A DNA stretch of 64,000 bases from an uncultured Clostridia bacterium. Its GTDB lineage: Bacteria > Bacillota > Clostridia > Christensenellales > CAG-314. The DNA lies in the NCBI GenBank assembly GCA_944364615.1, contig CALVWF010000001.1:129840-193839 (forward strand), in the 5' to 3' direction. Made by a program: the position numbers and the translations under genes. The first letter of the stretch is position 1. Each line of letters starts with the position of its first letter. The notes beneath the pieces are model-generated. The model saw only the letters and a list, made by a program, of their open reading frames with translations, was not told the DNA's origin and ran no database searches. Positions 8,853 to 18,160 of this stretch are shown one piece after another.

Positions 8853-10403
8853 TTATCGCTGTTTAAGTGGTAACACATTTAACTCGTTTTTGTCAAATAC
8901 TTTTAATAAATAAAGCGTTACAAAGTACACCGCGCCTGCTGTCACAACCGCTATTACCGTACCGAGTTTTGTGTCGGTAAAAAACTTTACGAAAGTAGCC
9001 AGCACGGTAATGTACAATGTCATTACAAGAGCGGCGGCAAGCGGTTTGATGACACAACTCTGCACATCGGGAACAAGACGGCACTTTACAGCCAGATAGC
9101 CCAACATTATTATGCACGCAACCAGAAAACAAAGCGTCTCGGAAATGGCGGAGCCGTAAATACCCACCGACGGCAACGGCAAAAGCACAAGATTTGCAAT
9201 GGCCTTTACGGCAATGGACAGCGACAGCCCTACCACGGGCACATAAGGTTTGTTGATAGCCTGAAATACCGAAACACAAGTCTGCATCAATGCGAGGAAC
9301 AATACCGATATACCGGAAAGACTGAGCAGACGTCCCGCAATGTCTATTTCCTCGTAGGGCAGATTTGAATACAGCAACGACAAAATAGGCTTGCTGAGCA
9401 CAATCAAACCCAGTGCGCATGGCAAAGCGATGACTACCGTCAGTTTAATTGCCGAATTGAAACTTCTCTGCAATTTTTCTCTGTCGTCGGAAACGTAACT
9501 TTCCGTAATTCCGGGCAATGCGGACACTGCCACTCCCGCCGACATCGCAATGGGAAGTCCCAACATCGAATTTACCGGTCCCGTCCACAGTCCGTACAGA
9601 CTTGTAGCGTTCAACGAACCCAGAAGATTGACCACCATTACCGAGTCTATCACCTGCGACATCTGCATTACGAACGCTCCGAGAGCCACCGGCAACGCAA
9701 GCGAAAACACTTCCGCACCGAGTTCTTTACCCTCACCTTTCTCTATTCGCACATGCGGAAGATTTTTCTTGCCTTTCAGGCGAAACACTACCGACATTAT
9801 GGCAAGAGAAGTAAATTCGCTGACCGTAATGGCAAGCACCGCTCCCATTACCGCTTTTTGTACGTCGGGCATGAAAAAGGAAGCGACGGACAGTCCGACC
9901 GCAAGTTTGACGATTTGTTCTATTACGGTTGTTACGGAACTGGGCACCATGTTCATGTTGCCCTGAAAGTAACTCTTGAAAACATTGGTAACGGGTACGA
10001 ATATGAGCGCGGGGGCAATAATGACGAAATACATTGCAGTATCCGCGTTTCCCTGCGCCCTTGCGATTACGTTTGAAAACAAAGCCACGCTTACAGCGCC
10101 CGTCACGCCCAGCAAAAGCAGTAAAGTGAATGCAAAGCGAAATATCTTTGCCGATCTTTCCCTGTTGTCAAGACGGTTATTTTGTGCAATTAATTTGGAC
10201 AGAGCGACGGGCACGCCTGCCTGAGCAACGGTAAGCATCAGAATGTACGGAGGAAACACCAGTTGATACAGTCCCATTCCGTAACTGCCCAGAATGTTGG
10301 TAAGCGGAATACGGTACAACGCTCCCAAAATCTTGGCGAACAATCCGCCGAGACTCAACATCAACGCCCCTGTAATAAAATTTCTTTCTCTCGGTTGTTT
10401 CAT
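8853..10403 (-). CDS. MOP-superfamily polysaccharide/lipid II flippase (SpoVB/YabM/MurJ-like)
   Basis: Integral membrane protein of 516 residues with about 14 hydrophobic helices, typical of the MVF/Wzx branch of the MOP exporters. The N-terminal pattern (FITGALMLSLGGLFAKILG, GSYGMGLYQLVFPPY) is characteristic of the Firmicutes SpoVB/YtgP/YabM group, which moves lipid-linked cell wall precursors across the membrane. Its place directly upstream of the yabN-like gene points to the YabM branch. The ATG at 10403 has no Shine-Dalgarno sequence. A TACTAT hexamer ends 7 nt before it, so the mRNA may be leaderless; no good -35 box accompanies it. Confidence 0.85.
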   Translation of the reverse strand: MKQPRERNFITGALMLSLGGLFAKILGALYRIPLTNILGSYGMGLYQLVFPPYILMLTVAQAGVPVALSKLIAQNNRLDNRERSAKIFRFAFTLLLLLGVTGAVSVALFSNVIARAQGNADTAMYFVIIAPALIFVPVTNVFKSYFQGNMNMVPSSVTTVIEQIVKLAVGLSVASFFMPDVQKAVMGAVLAITVSEFTSLAIMSVVFRLKGKKNLPHVRIEKGEGKELGAEVFSLALPVALGAFVMQMSQVIDSVMVVNLLGSLNATSLYGLWTGPVNSMLGLPIAMSAGVAVSALPGITESYVSDDREKLQRSFNSAIKLTVVIALPCALGLIVLSKPILSLLYSNLPYEEIDIAGRLLSLSGISVLFLALMQTCVSVFQAINKPYVPVVGLSLSIAVKAIANLVLLPLPSVGIYGSAISETLCFLVACIIMLGYLAVKCRLVPDVQSCVIKPLAAALVMTLYITVLATFVKFFTDTKLGTVIAVVTAGAVYFVTLYLLKVFDKNELNVLPLKQR

Positions 10404-10643
10404 AGTAAATATAGTATGTGAAAAAACCGCAAAAATATCTTACAAACGACGCTCGGGCGGTAACATACTTCAAAAGACGGTCAACTGCCGTAAAAGTACG
10501 CGAAAATCGTGGCGTTTAACGGTACCGACAGCACAGTGAGGCAACGGACACAATGTATTCGGGAGTAAATTCACGTGTAATTGTACTTGCATATCAGCGG
10601 TTTTACATATGACCGCACACGCATATCGACTGCTATTCATATG
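10404..10643. other. Non-coding gap upstream of the flippase gene
   Basis: About 240 bp between the flippase start and the terminator at 10644. I see no gene, no convincing -35/-10 pair and no repeat. Confidence 0.5.
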
Positions 10644-10676
10644 AAAAAAAGCACATCTTCAAGATGTGCCTTTTTT
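10644..10676. terminator. Bidirectional rho-independent terminator
   Basis: AAAAAA-GCACATC-TTCAA-GATGTGC-CTTTTTT: the stem has A-runs on one side and T-runs on the other, so it works in both directions. It ends the minus-strand acyltransferase-like gene whose stop is at 10702. Confidence 0.85.
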
Positions 10677-10701
10677 GTACAAATAGTAATAAATTTCCAC
10701 T

Positions 10702-11685
10702 TCAATCGTCTTTTTTCGCCCTTTGTCTGCTGATAAGGCGATCCTGTTTGCGCTGTTGTTTGCGCTCTTTTTTCTGCTGGCGCGCCAACTGTTTGTAGTG
10801 TTTGCGCATCGTATCAGAACGCACTCCGTGCGCGTTTTCTTCCTCGTGAATCCGGTATCTTTCCAGCAACACGGCGGGATTGCGCAAAATTGCCTTCATC
10901 GCACGCATGGAATTTACAAAGTACAGTCCGTCGCAAAATCTTTCGTCCAGTACCATTCCGAGATTCATTACACGCTGCACTTTTACTTCTCCGCATTGCA
11001 CTACCGGTTCGCTGCGTTCCTTGCCCATGCCGACAAATATCCCGGTTGTTCCGAAATCGTAACAGTGATGGTATATGTAATCGCCCTTTATGGATTTCAT
11101 AAAGGTTATAAACACGCTGTTGTGAAACGGGCTGACCTCTATAAGACTTGCGGGCAACAGATTGTGTCTGTCCATCCAACTGAGAATACCCACAAACATC
11201 GATATCAGCCAGTGAGGAGCGTTTGTCAGAAACTTGGCGGTCTTGTCCACCGAGTTGTAAACTTCTTCGCCCGTATTGGCAGAAATGACTTTGTCCACCT
11301 GCTGTTTCACGTCGTCAAGACTTTCTTCCCCTGTAAAATGCAACTTGACGGTGGTGTCTTCGCTGTCGTCACGCAGAACTTTTTTCACCGCAAAAGATAT
11401 GGTGATATCGTTGTGCTGATAAATGCGCTTGTTCATTACAAAACGGTTTAAACTGGGACGCTGAGCAAACAGACGAACAATCGTTGCAAGCATGATGTCG
11501 ACGTAACTGTACTGTTTGCCTTGCTCGTACTGTTCCTTTATAAACTTGTCTATGGGCTCGCACAAAACGTCTACTTTGCACAGATTCTGAGCGTCGTATC
11601 TGTGAGGCATTATGTGCGGCATCAATTTCTGATACGGATTGATGTTTTTGATATATCTTCCGTCCGGTCTGTTTTTTTTGAGCAT
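10702..11685 (-). CDS. CAT/E2-fold acyltransferase-like protein with a substituted catalytic His
   Basis: 327-residue stand-alone protein resembling the catalytic domain of 2-oxoacid dehydrogenase E2 / chloramphenicol acetyltransferase. There is no lipoyl or E1/E3-binding domain. The N-terminal part (RPDGRYI, PHIMPHRYDA) and the C-terminal motif align with the fold, but the hallmark HxxxDG reads ERFCDG (in VLDERFCDG, about residue 265), so the general-base His is Glu. The last 40 residues are rich in Lys/Arg/Gln. The start at 11685 has GGGAGG five nt upstream. It is monocistronic between its own promoter and terminator. The true reaction, if any, is unknown; a regulatory or binding role is possible. 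Confidence 0.7.
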   Translation of the reverse strand: MLKKNRPDGRYIKNINPYQKLMPHIMPHRYDAQNLCKVDVLCEPIDKFIKEQYEQGKQYSYVDIMLATIVRLFAQRPSLNRFVMNKRIYQHNDITISFAVKKVLRDDSEDTTVKLHFTGEESLDDVKQQVDKVISANTGEEVYNSVDKTAKFLTNAPHWLISMFVGILSWMDRHNLLPASLIEVSPFHNSVFITFMKSIKGDYIYHHCYDFGTTGIFVGMGKERSEPVVQCGEVKVQRVMNLGMVLDERFCDGLYFVNSMRAMKAILRNPAVLLERYRIHEEENAHGVRSDTMRKHYKQLARQQKKERKQQRKQDRLISRQRAKKDD

Positions 11686-11724
11686 TGTACCCTCCCTATA
11701 TTGTTTTTCCCCATAATATTTCAA

Positions 11725-11753
11725 ATTGTAACATATTTTTGACTTTTAAGCAA
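11725..11753 (-). promoter_or_regulatory. Promoter of the E2-like gene
   Basis: Minus strand TTGCTT (11753-11748), 17-bp spacer, TACAAT (11730-11725), with an extended -10 TG one base upstream. It lies 40 nt before the start codon. Confidence 0.7.
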
Positions 11754-11796
11754 GTCGCCAAACGGATTTTACCGTTCAGTCAGATTGTGCTTTCCG

Positions 11797-12555
11797 TCAA
11801 AACTCCGATGCCTCGGGAAAACAATGTCTGTGCGTAGGCGAAAGCGCGCAAAAGCCTTCGCAATTCCTCTTACCGCAACGCAATCCGAAACGTATTCCGC
11901 GCAACCTGAAATATGTTCTGAACGAGTTGATGTCTGCGTCCGTAAACTGTGAACGATGACAACCTATTGCTTTAAACTTTGTTTCAAACGTCTTCTTTAC
12001 GTTTACATAAGTGTTTGGTCTGTGAGTATAGTAATAGGCAATCACTTTTACGGGCCAGTTGCCCTCTATTCCCATTCTGTCGGTGATGCGTCGCCATTCC
12101 GCGTAAAACATCGCGTCGGTACAGCATTTGCCCACATTGATGTGGTCGGGATGAGTCTCCGACGGCACTGTATAATCGGGACACAGCACAACGTCGGGCT
12201 TTAAGCGCACAATACATTCCGCCAGCGCGCGAGTGACATCATTGGCATCGTAGCCGTTGCCATCCTTGAAATTTAAAAAGGTGACGTCGCTTACCCCCAG
12301 TATCTTTGCCGATTCCATACACTCTTTGCGTCGTATTTCTACAAGTTGACTTTCGGCGATGTCGGGATTCACCGAACCTACTCCGCCGTCCGTCACTACC
12401 ACAAAAGACACTTTCTTACCCATGGCGGTAAGTACCGCAACGGTTGCTCCGCAACCCACTTCTATGTCGTCGGGATGAGGTCCCACAAACAGAAAATTGT
12501 CGTAATCTTTCAGTTGAGGAACGGGAACAGCCTTTTTCAATATCTTTATAAACAT
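11797..12555 (-). CDS. PIG-L family deacetylase (LmbE-like)
   Basis: Zinc-dependent N-deacetylase fold of the GlcNAc-PI de-N-acetylase/BshB/LmbE family; 252 residues. The zinc and catalytic motif HPDDIE (about residue 29) and the third metal ligand in ETHPDH (about residue 135) are intact. Family members deacetylate N-acetylglucosamine conjugates such as bacillithiol precursors or glycans; no bacillithiol gene is nearby, so the substrate is open. The start at 12555 has AAAGGAG eight nt upstream. It has its own strong promoter. Confidence 0.88.
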   Translation of the reverse strand: MFIKILKKAVPVPQLKDYDNFLFVGPHPDDIEVGCGATVAVLTAMGKKVSFVVVTDGGVGSVNPDIAESQLVEIRRKECMESAKILGVSDVTFLNFKDGNGYDANDVTRALAECIVRLKPDVVLCPDYTVPSETHPDHINVGKCCTDAMFYAEWRRITDRMGIEGNWPVKVIAYYYTHRPNTYVNVKKTFETKFKAIGCHRSQFTDADINSFRTYFRLRGIRFGLRCGKRNCEGFCALSPTHRHCFPEASEF

Positions 12556-12581
12556 TTCGATTGCTCCTTTATGTTTATTAG

Positions 12582-12610
12582 ATTATACACGACGTTTCCG
12601 TACTTGTAAA
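12582..12610 (-). promoter_or_regulatory. Promoter of the PIG-L gene
   Basis: Minus strand TTTACA (12610-12605), 17-bp spacer, TATAAT (12587-12582), 27 nt before the start codon. Confidence 0.8.
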
Positions 12611-12654
12611 GACGCAGCACCGCAATTTCGCAAAATATACCGCTTCGCGCAATT

Positions 12655-12694
12655 AAAAAAGTGCGACTTCGCATCGAGCGAAATCGCACTTTAA
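12655..12694 (-). terminator. Terminator after the foldase lipoprotein gene
   Basis: Stem AAGTGCGATTTCGC / GCGAAGTCGCACTT with one mismatch and a 5-nt loop, followed on the minus strand by TTTTTTAATT. Confidence 0.85.
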
Positions 12695-12709
12695 AGGGTT
12701 TCAGATTGT

Positions 12710-14593
12710 TTATTCGGCGTCGTCCGTTTCCACTTCCATTGCGGCGTCGAAGTCGTAAGTGAATCCGTAGTCTTTCAGGAACGTGCTGAACATCTTGTTG
12801 ATCTTGATAAGACCGCCTGCCTTATATGTCTCTTCCAGTTCCTTGGTTGCTTCCGTTGTGAAGATTGTCAGTCTGTCTGTGTAGAAAGTCTTCATGTAAC
12901 GGTATTCCGCAGAAGTGGTATCGTACATATTTTCCGCAAAGTTCATTGTCTGTGCTTCAACGGGCTTAGCGTAATAAACGATGTGTACGCCGTAATCGCT
13001 TACTGCTATTGCGTAGTGGTACTGACCTGCCTTAAAGGCTTCGTTTGCCCCGTCGACAAATTCCGTCACCCAGTTGGATGTGTAAGAATAAGGAACTTCA
13101 CCCACACGTACAACGTAGTCGTAAGTTGCGCTGTGCTGAGCGGTATCGGTGTTAAAGCGTTTCATCAGTTCGACAAACGTTTCGTCCTGAGTCTTGCCCT
13201 GCATTGCGGTAACAACTCCGCCGTTGAGATTTTCGCCCAGTGCGCCGTCGGGATTGACGATTACCTGATCACCGGACATCACAAACAGATTTTCCACCTT
13301 GTTGTTATCTTCGTCTTCCACAAGGAAATCCGTTGCCACTATTTCCGTCGCGAGATTGTTGCGATATTGGATGTAAGCGGGATCTGTCGTAGAACCGACG
13401 ATGTTTTTAAGTTGAGTAAGTTTTGCCTTCTGTTCCGCTCCGAAAGGAACAAGCAGGTTCTTGACAAACACGTAACCGTTGCCCAGACCGCCTTCTTCCT
13501 TGTTCACGTTGTACTTGTCGGGAACGTAGTAAATAAATCCCGTAGAGGACAGCGATTCGATAAATGTAACGAATGAGTCGGGATTGAGGTTGTAACCTGC
13601 CTTGGCACTGTTGAGAGCGCTTTCGTAGGTAGCCTGCAAATCGGTAACGAATGTGTCTTCCGCTTCCACCTTCGAAGCAACCGTGTAGTCGTATTTAGCG
13701 GCGAGAATGGAAACGATGAAGGATTCCGTCTGGTTGAGATAGAAAGTTTCAAGATTTATTCCGTAGGTATCTTCAACGATGTCGTTGTACTTCTTGACAG
13801 CCTTGTTCTGCCAGCCGATATATTCTTCCGCCGAGATGGTAGGATATTCGTCCTTTTCGCCCTCTTCGTCTACGATGTAATCCTTGATGCGCTTGTTTAT
13901 TTCTTCTACACGAGCGGTAAGACCTTCGTCGCCTGTGCCGTAGACGTAGTCCGAGTAACCTGTTGCCGTCTGGCTGTTGATGTCGAAGGACGGATAGTAA
14001 TCGTTAAAATACTTTGTCATGTCCTCGTTTACGAAGTTGTCGTTGTACAACTTTTCGGCATAGGTCTTGGCGGAACCCATATCGTCGGGCTCGGTAAATT
14101 CACGCGAGGTGTCTTCTTCTTCAACGTCGGCAAGTTTGTAATCGGATGTAATGTAAGTTTCCGTGTAACTGTCCAACGCAAGGAAAATCTGGTATTTGAG
14201 ATACTGCACTACAAACTGCATTTCTGCCAAGGACAGGTATTCGGCATTGGCAAACTGACCGACATACTTGTTGTCAGCCTGCGTATAGGTAACAACGCCG
14301 TCGGACTTCTTGTAAGCGTCCACTTTCATGTACTGCGTGTACAGACTGTCCATTGCCATCTGAAAGATGGAATCCACTGTAACTCCTGAACCTATATAAG
14401 AAGAATACTGAATGTAAAGATTTGTATAAGCGTCTGAAACTTGTCCGAGATTGACTTGTTCGTCGCCTACCGTCATTACTACCTGATCACGGTATTTCAC
14501 CATGTCCTTTGTAAACATTCCGCAACCGGCAAGAACGCTCAAAGTCATGCATACCGCAAGAACAAGTGCAATAAGTTTGATTTGTTTTCTCAT
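12710..14593 (-). CDS. Lipoprotein with SurA/PrsA-like foldase features
   Basis: 627-residue predicted lipoprotein: a signal peptide with lipobox VLAGC (Cys about residue 24), then a mostly helical acidic region. The N-terminal part (VMTVGDEQVNLGQVSDAY) resembles the SurA N-terminal chaperone domain. The C-terminal stretch with FVDGANEAFKAGQYHYAIAV and YGVHIVYY resembles a parvulin PPIase, where the family has a GYHII motif. The likely role is folding of secreted proteins at the outer face of the membrane. It lies downstream of mfd, a common Clostridia pairing (mfd-prsA-like). It has its own promoter and terminator. The assignment rests on short motifs; isomerase activity is not assured. Confidence 0.7.
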   Translation of the reverse strand: MRKQIKLIALVLAVCMTLSVLAGCGMFTKDMVKYRDQVVMTVGDEQVNLGQVSDAYTNLYIQYSSYIGSGVTVDSIFQMAMDSLYTQYMKVDAYKKSDGVVTYTQADNKYVGQFANAEYLSLAEMQFVVQYLKYQIFLALDSYTETYITSDYKLADVEEEDTSREFTEPDDMGSAKTYAEKLYNDNFVNEDMTKYFNDYYPSFDINSQTATGYSDYVYGTGDEGLTARVEEINKRIKDYIVDEEGEKDEYPTISAEEYIGWQNKAVKKYNDIVEDTYGINLETFYLNQTESFIVSILAAKYDYTVASKVEAEDTFVTDLQATYESALNSAKAGYNLNPDSFVTFIESLSSTGFIYYVPDKYNVNKEEGGLGNGYVFVKNLLVPFGAEQKAKLTQLKNIVGSTTDPAYIQYRNNLATEIVATDFLVEDEDNNKVENLFVMSGDQVIVNPDGALGENLNGGVVTAMQGKTQDETFVELMKRFNTDTAQHSATYDYVVRVGEVPYSYTSNWVTEFVDGANEAFKAGQYHYAIAVSDYGVHIVYYAKPVEAQTMNFAENMYDTTSAEYRYMKTFYTDRLTIFTTEATKELEETYKAGGLIKINKMFSTFLKDYGFTYDFDAAMEVETDDAE

Positions 14594-14660
14594 TTTGCTA
14601 CTCCTGAATGTGGAAAATTAGTTTAGCACTTTATAAAGGGGCATTTACCCACATATACTA

Positions 14661-14693
14661 AACAATTATAATGTAATTGTTGAAAATTTGCAA
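14661..14693 (-). promoter_or_regulatory. Promoter of the foldase gene with an overlapping dyad
   Basis: Minus strand TTGCAA (14693-14688), 17-bp spacer, TATAAT (14670-14665). A perfect inverted repeat AACAATTA-TAATG-TAATTGTT (14661-14681) covers the -10 box and could be an operator. Confidence 0.7.
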
Positions 14694-14717
14694 TCATTTT
14701 AGCATATGTTTTTGTCT

Positions 14718-17700
14718 TTAATGACTGCAACACTGCGTCAGAAATTCATCTGCAGCGTCAATAAGTCTGCTTTTTTGCAAAAACTCTGCGCCTTTCAGCA
14801 CCACTCCGTATTCCGACGTGGACAGCGACGCGTTTTTACCCATTGAGGCTACGGCGTCAAACACCTCTTTTTTCATGAAGGAAGTTTTTCCGTCGAACAC
14901 TATCTTGCACATACCGTTACGCAACGTCAGTTTTCCCACGCCGGCTTTGCCTGCAAGAATTTTCAATCTTGCAACGGTAAACAGATTTACGGTAGGTTTG
15001 GGCATCGATCCGTACTGATCTTCTATGTCGCCGCAAAGTTTTTCCAGCGCAGGAAGGTCCGCCGCTCCGGCAAGATCCTGGTAGAAATCCATACGTTCCG
15101 TTGCGCTTTCGATGTAGTCGTCGGGAGCGTAAGCGTCTATATCCACCTCCATTACCACGTCTTTGCGCTGCACCGTGCTTACGCCCTTCAGTTCGTCAAC
15201 GGTTTCTTTGAGCAGTCTTGCGTACATGTCGTAACCTACTTTTACCATGTGGCCGTGCTGTTCGCGACCGAGAATGTTTCCCGCGCCTCGTATTTCGAGG
15301 TCTTTCATCGCTATTTTGAACCCGCTTCCCAGTTCGCTGTATTCGGTAATGGAAGTAAGACGTTTGTAAGCGACTTCGCTCAATATCTTGTTGGCGGGAT
15401 AAGTAAAGTACGCATAGGCAGGTCTGTCGCTTCTGCCCACTCTGCCCTTCAACTGGTACAGTTGCGACAAGCCCAACTTGTCTGCTTCGAAGACTATAAG
15501 AGTGTTGGCATTGGGAATATCTATACCGTTTTCTATTATCGTAGTGCAGACAAGCACGTTGAATCTGTCCTGCTGAAAGTCAAAAATGCGTTCTTCCAGC
15601 ACTTTTTCATCCATTTGTCCGTGCGCGACACCTATTTTTGCTTCGGGAACAAGCCGTGCGATGTCGGAGGCAATTCTGTCTATAGACTGCACTTTGTTGT
15701 ACAGCAGATACACCTGTCCGTCTCTTGCAAGTTCGCGCAGAATAACGTCCCGTATCATTGCGGGATTTTCTTCCGCGACAAAGGTTTCCACCGCAAGACG
15801 CTGACGGGGCGGAGTGGTAATCGTGGAAATGTCTCTTATTCCCGACAAAGCCATGTGCAACGTTCTCGGTATGGGCGTTGCGGAAAGCGTAAGGACGTCC
15901 ACGTTTTTTTTCATGTCTTTTATCAGTTCCTTGTGCTCTACGCCGAAACGCTGTTCCTCGTCCAGAATGAGCATTGACAGGTTCTTGAATTTAACGTCCT
16001 TGGACAAAAGTCTGTGAGTGCCTATAACTATGTCGACTTCGCCCTCTTTCAACTGTTTGATTATTTCCGCCTGCTGTTCTGCCGAACGGAATCTGTTCAG
16101 ACACCTCACCTTGATGTTAAAGGGGGACATTCGCTGACTGAACGTCTTGTAATGCTGTTCGGCAAGTATTGTTGTGGGCACAAGCACGGCAACCTGTTTT
16201 TCGTTTTCCACCGCTCTGAACGCAGTGCGCATTGCCACTTCCGTCTTGCCGTAGCCGACATCGCCGACAAGCAATCTGTCCATAATTTTATCGGACGTGA
16301 GGTCTTTTTCTATTTCGGCGATACACTTCAACTGATCGGCTGTTTCGGTGTACGGAAAACTTCTGTCAAACTCCTGTTGAAGATAACTGTCCAGATTGTA
16401 CACAAATCCCCTTGCTTTTTCACGCTCGGAATACAATTTGAGCAAGTCAACGGACATCGCCTTTATACTGCTTTTTACCTTGTCTTTAACGCGCTGGAAA
16501 TCCTGTCCTCCCAATTTGGACAAAGTAGGATGTTCACCTCCGCTGTAACGGGTAAGCAGATTGCTGTTTTCCACGGGAACGTAAAGTTTGTCGCCGTTTT
16601 TGTACAGTACGGCAATGTAGTCTTTGCTGCCCTCCTGTCCGTCTACTTTTACTATGCCTTCGCACAGTCCCACGCCGTGAAAATCGTGTACGACGTAGTC
16701 GCCCTTGTTTACGGAAAGGAAAGGTTTTCTGACGGAACGCACGGTATCTCCGCCCATGCTTCTGCCCAGATCCCTTGTACCCACAACTACAAGTTTTGCC
16801 GAATGGGAAACAAATCCTCGTTCCACCGCAATGGGAAGTATAAGTCCGTCGGCGCTGTTGTGCTGCAATGTTTCCTTGTCTGAAAGGTAAACTCCCAGTT
16901 CGCGCATTGTGTCGGAAACGAGTTTTACGCCCTCTTCGTCACCTGCAAGCAAAACCGTTTCGTATCCGTTTAGTTTCCAGTCGGATATGTCTTTTGCCAG
17001 CGGGGTAAGCGAATTGTAATAGGACGGAACGGCAGAAGTGCGCAATTGTCTTACGCCGTCCACCTTGAATATATTGCAGGCGTAAGGCAAGGTCTGCAAG
17101 GCACACTGCGTATAACGACCGTAATGCGAATATAAAGTGTATCTGTCCGCCAGCGTGTTGTTGTGAAAGGGAGTAACTTCCCCCGCTTCCAGCAAATTGG
17201 CAAGACGTGTGTCCTGTTCCTGATAGAGAAAGTTGACGCGTTCCTGTATGCGCTTGGGCTCGTCCCACATCACCACGGTGTCGTCAGGCAAATAATCCCA
17301 CAACTCGGAAGTGCGTACGAAGGGTATAAGCCAGGCGTTGTCGGCAGACGAAGCGGTTGCAGACAATTCGCCCACTATCTGCTGCAAACGTACAGACGCC
17401 TGTTTGTTTTTGTACTGCACCGCAAACTGATAAAGTTTTGCCAGTCCGTCGGATGTCATTCCCACCGTATCGTACATGGGATACACATCGAAAAAAGGTA
17501 CTTTGCCACCGCTTGTGTTGTCGTTTTTGACCAGGCGGATGCTTTCTATTTCGTCGTCCCAGAAATCAAGCCTGTATTTGATTCCTACCGAAATATCCAC
17601 GATGTCGCCCCTGACTGCAAATTCGCCGTCGGCAGTTATGCTGTCTGTACGCACATATCCGTTTGCAATGAGCAAATCGCACAACTGCTTTATGTCTATA

Positions 17701-18122
17701 CGCATGGACTGCGACAAACGAATACAGCCCTTGTTAAATGCGGCAAACTCGGGTAACGGTTGCATGAGCGCCTGCGCACATACCACCACACCGTTAAGTT
17801 TGCCCTTTATTATTTCCGACAAAACCTTGTTGTGCTGACGAACGGAGTTTTTGGAGTAACTGTTTTTGTACAGCAGTACGTCATCCCGATAGGGAAGATA
17901 TTCAAATTGTCCTTTTATAGCGTTGAGAGTACGCAAAATGCGCTGACTGTCCACAAAGTCCGAGCAGACGTACACTACAAATCTGTCGGGAACGTTTCCC
18001 GCAACAAAAGGTTTTTCGTTTGGTTGCACGCCAAAAACCGCAGTGTTTTTTCTACTGCGGAGGTCGGCCACCAATCCGCCGTAAGGCAGATTGTTATTTA
18101 CTCTTTTAAAAAAATCCATCAT
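14718..18122 (-). CDS. mfd: Transcription-repair coupling factor Mfd
   Basis: 1134-residue DNA translocase that removes RNA polymerase stalled at lesions and recruits UvrA. Domains in order: N-terminal UvrB-like module (1-about 450), CarD-like RNA polymerase interaction domain (KGDYVVHDFHGVGLCEG, about residue 480), RecG-like helicase with Walker A GDVGYGKTEVA and DEEQRFG box, motif VI region (GRVGRSDRPAYAY), the RAGNILGREQHG translocation element and the C-terminal TRCF domain. Length matches the family. It starts 38 bp after pth, the conserved pth-mfd pair, and both should be transcribed from the pth promoter. Confidence 0.97.
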   Translation of the reverse strand: MMDFFKRVNNNLPYGGLVADLRSRKNTAVFGVQPNEKPFVAGNVPDRFVVYVCSDFVDSQRILRTLNAIKGQFEYLPYRDDVLLYKNSYSKNSVRQHNKVLSEIIKGKLNGVVVCAQALMQPLPEFAAFNKGCIRLSQSMRIDIKQLCDLLIANGYVRTDSITADGEFAVRGDIVDISVGIKYRLDFWDDEIESIRLVKNDNTSGGKVPFFDVYPMYDTVGMTSDGLAKLYQFAVQYKNKQASVRLQQIVGELSATASSADNAWLIPFVRTSELWDYLPDDTVVMWDEPKRIQERVNFLYQEQDTRLANLLEAGEVTPFHNNTLADRYTLYSHYGRYTQCALQTLPYACNIFKVDGVRQLRTSAVPSYYNSLTPLAKDISDWKLNGYETVLLAGDEEGVKLVSDTMRELGVYLSDKETLQHNSADGLILPIAVERGFVSHSAKLVVVGTRDLGRSMGGDTVRSVRKPFLSVNKGDYVVHDFHGVGLCEGIVKVDGQEGSKDYIAVLYKNGDKLYVPVENSNLLTRYSGGEHPTLSKLGGQDFQRVKDKVKSSIKAMSVDLLKLYSEREKARGFVYNLDSYLQQEFDRSFPYTETADQLKCIAEIEKDLTSDKIMDRLLVGDVGYGKTEVAMRTAFRAVENEKQVAVLVPTTILAEQHYKTFSQRMSPFNIKVRCLNRFRSAEQQAEIIKQLKEGEVDIVIGTHRLLSKDVKFKNLSMLILDEEQRFGVEHKELIKDMKKNVDVLTLSATPIPRTLHMALSGIRDISTITTPPRQRLAVETFVAEENPAMIRDVILRELARDGQVYLLYNKVQSIDRIASDIARLVPEAKIGVAHGQMDEKVLEERIFDFQQDRFNVLVCTTIIENGIDIPNANTLIVFEADKLGLSQLYQLKGRVGRSDRPAYAYFTYPANKILSEVAYKRLTSITEYSELGSGFKIAMKDLEIRGAGNILGREQHGHMVKVGYDMYARLLKETVDELKGVSTVQRKDVVMEVDIDAYAPDDYIESATERMDFYQDLAGAADLPALEKLCGDIEDQYGSMPKPTVNLFTVARLKILAGKAGVGKLTLRNGMCKIVFDGKTSFMKKEVFDAVASMGKNASLSTSEYGVVLKGAEFLQKSRLIDAADEFLTQCCSH

Positions 18123-18160
18123 CCGTTTGCCGTTTCCTTGTTAGCAAATGACAAGTCTTG

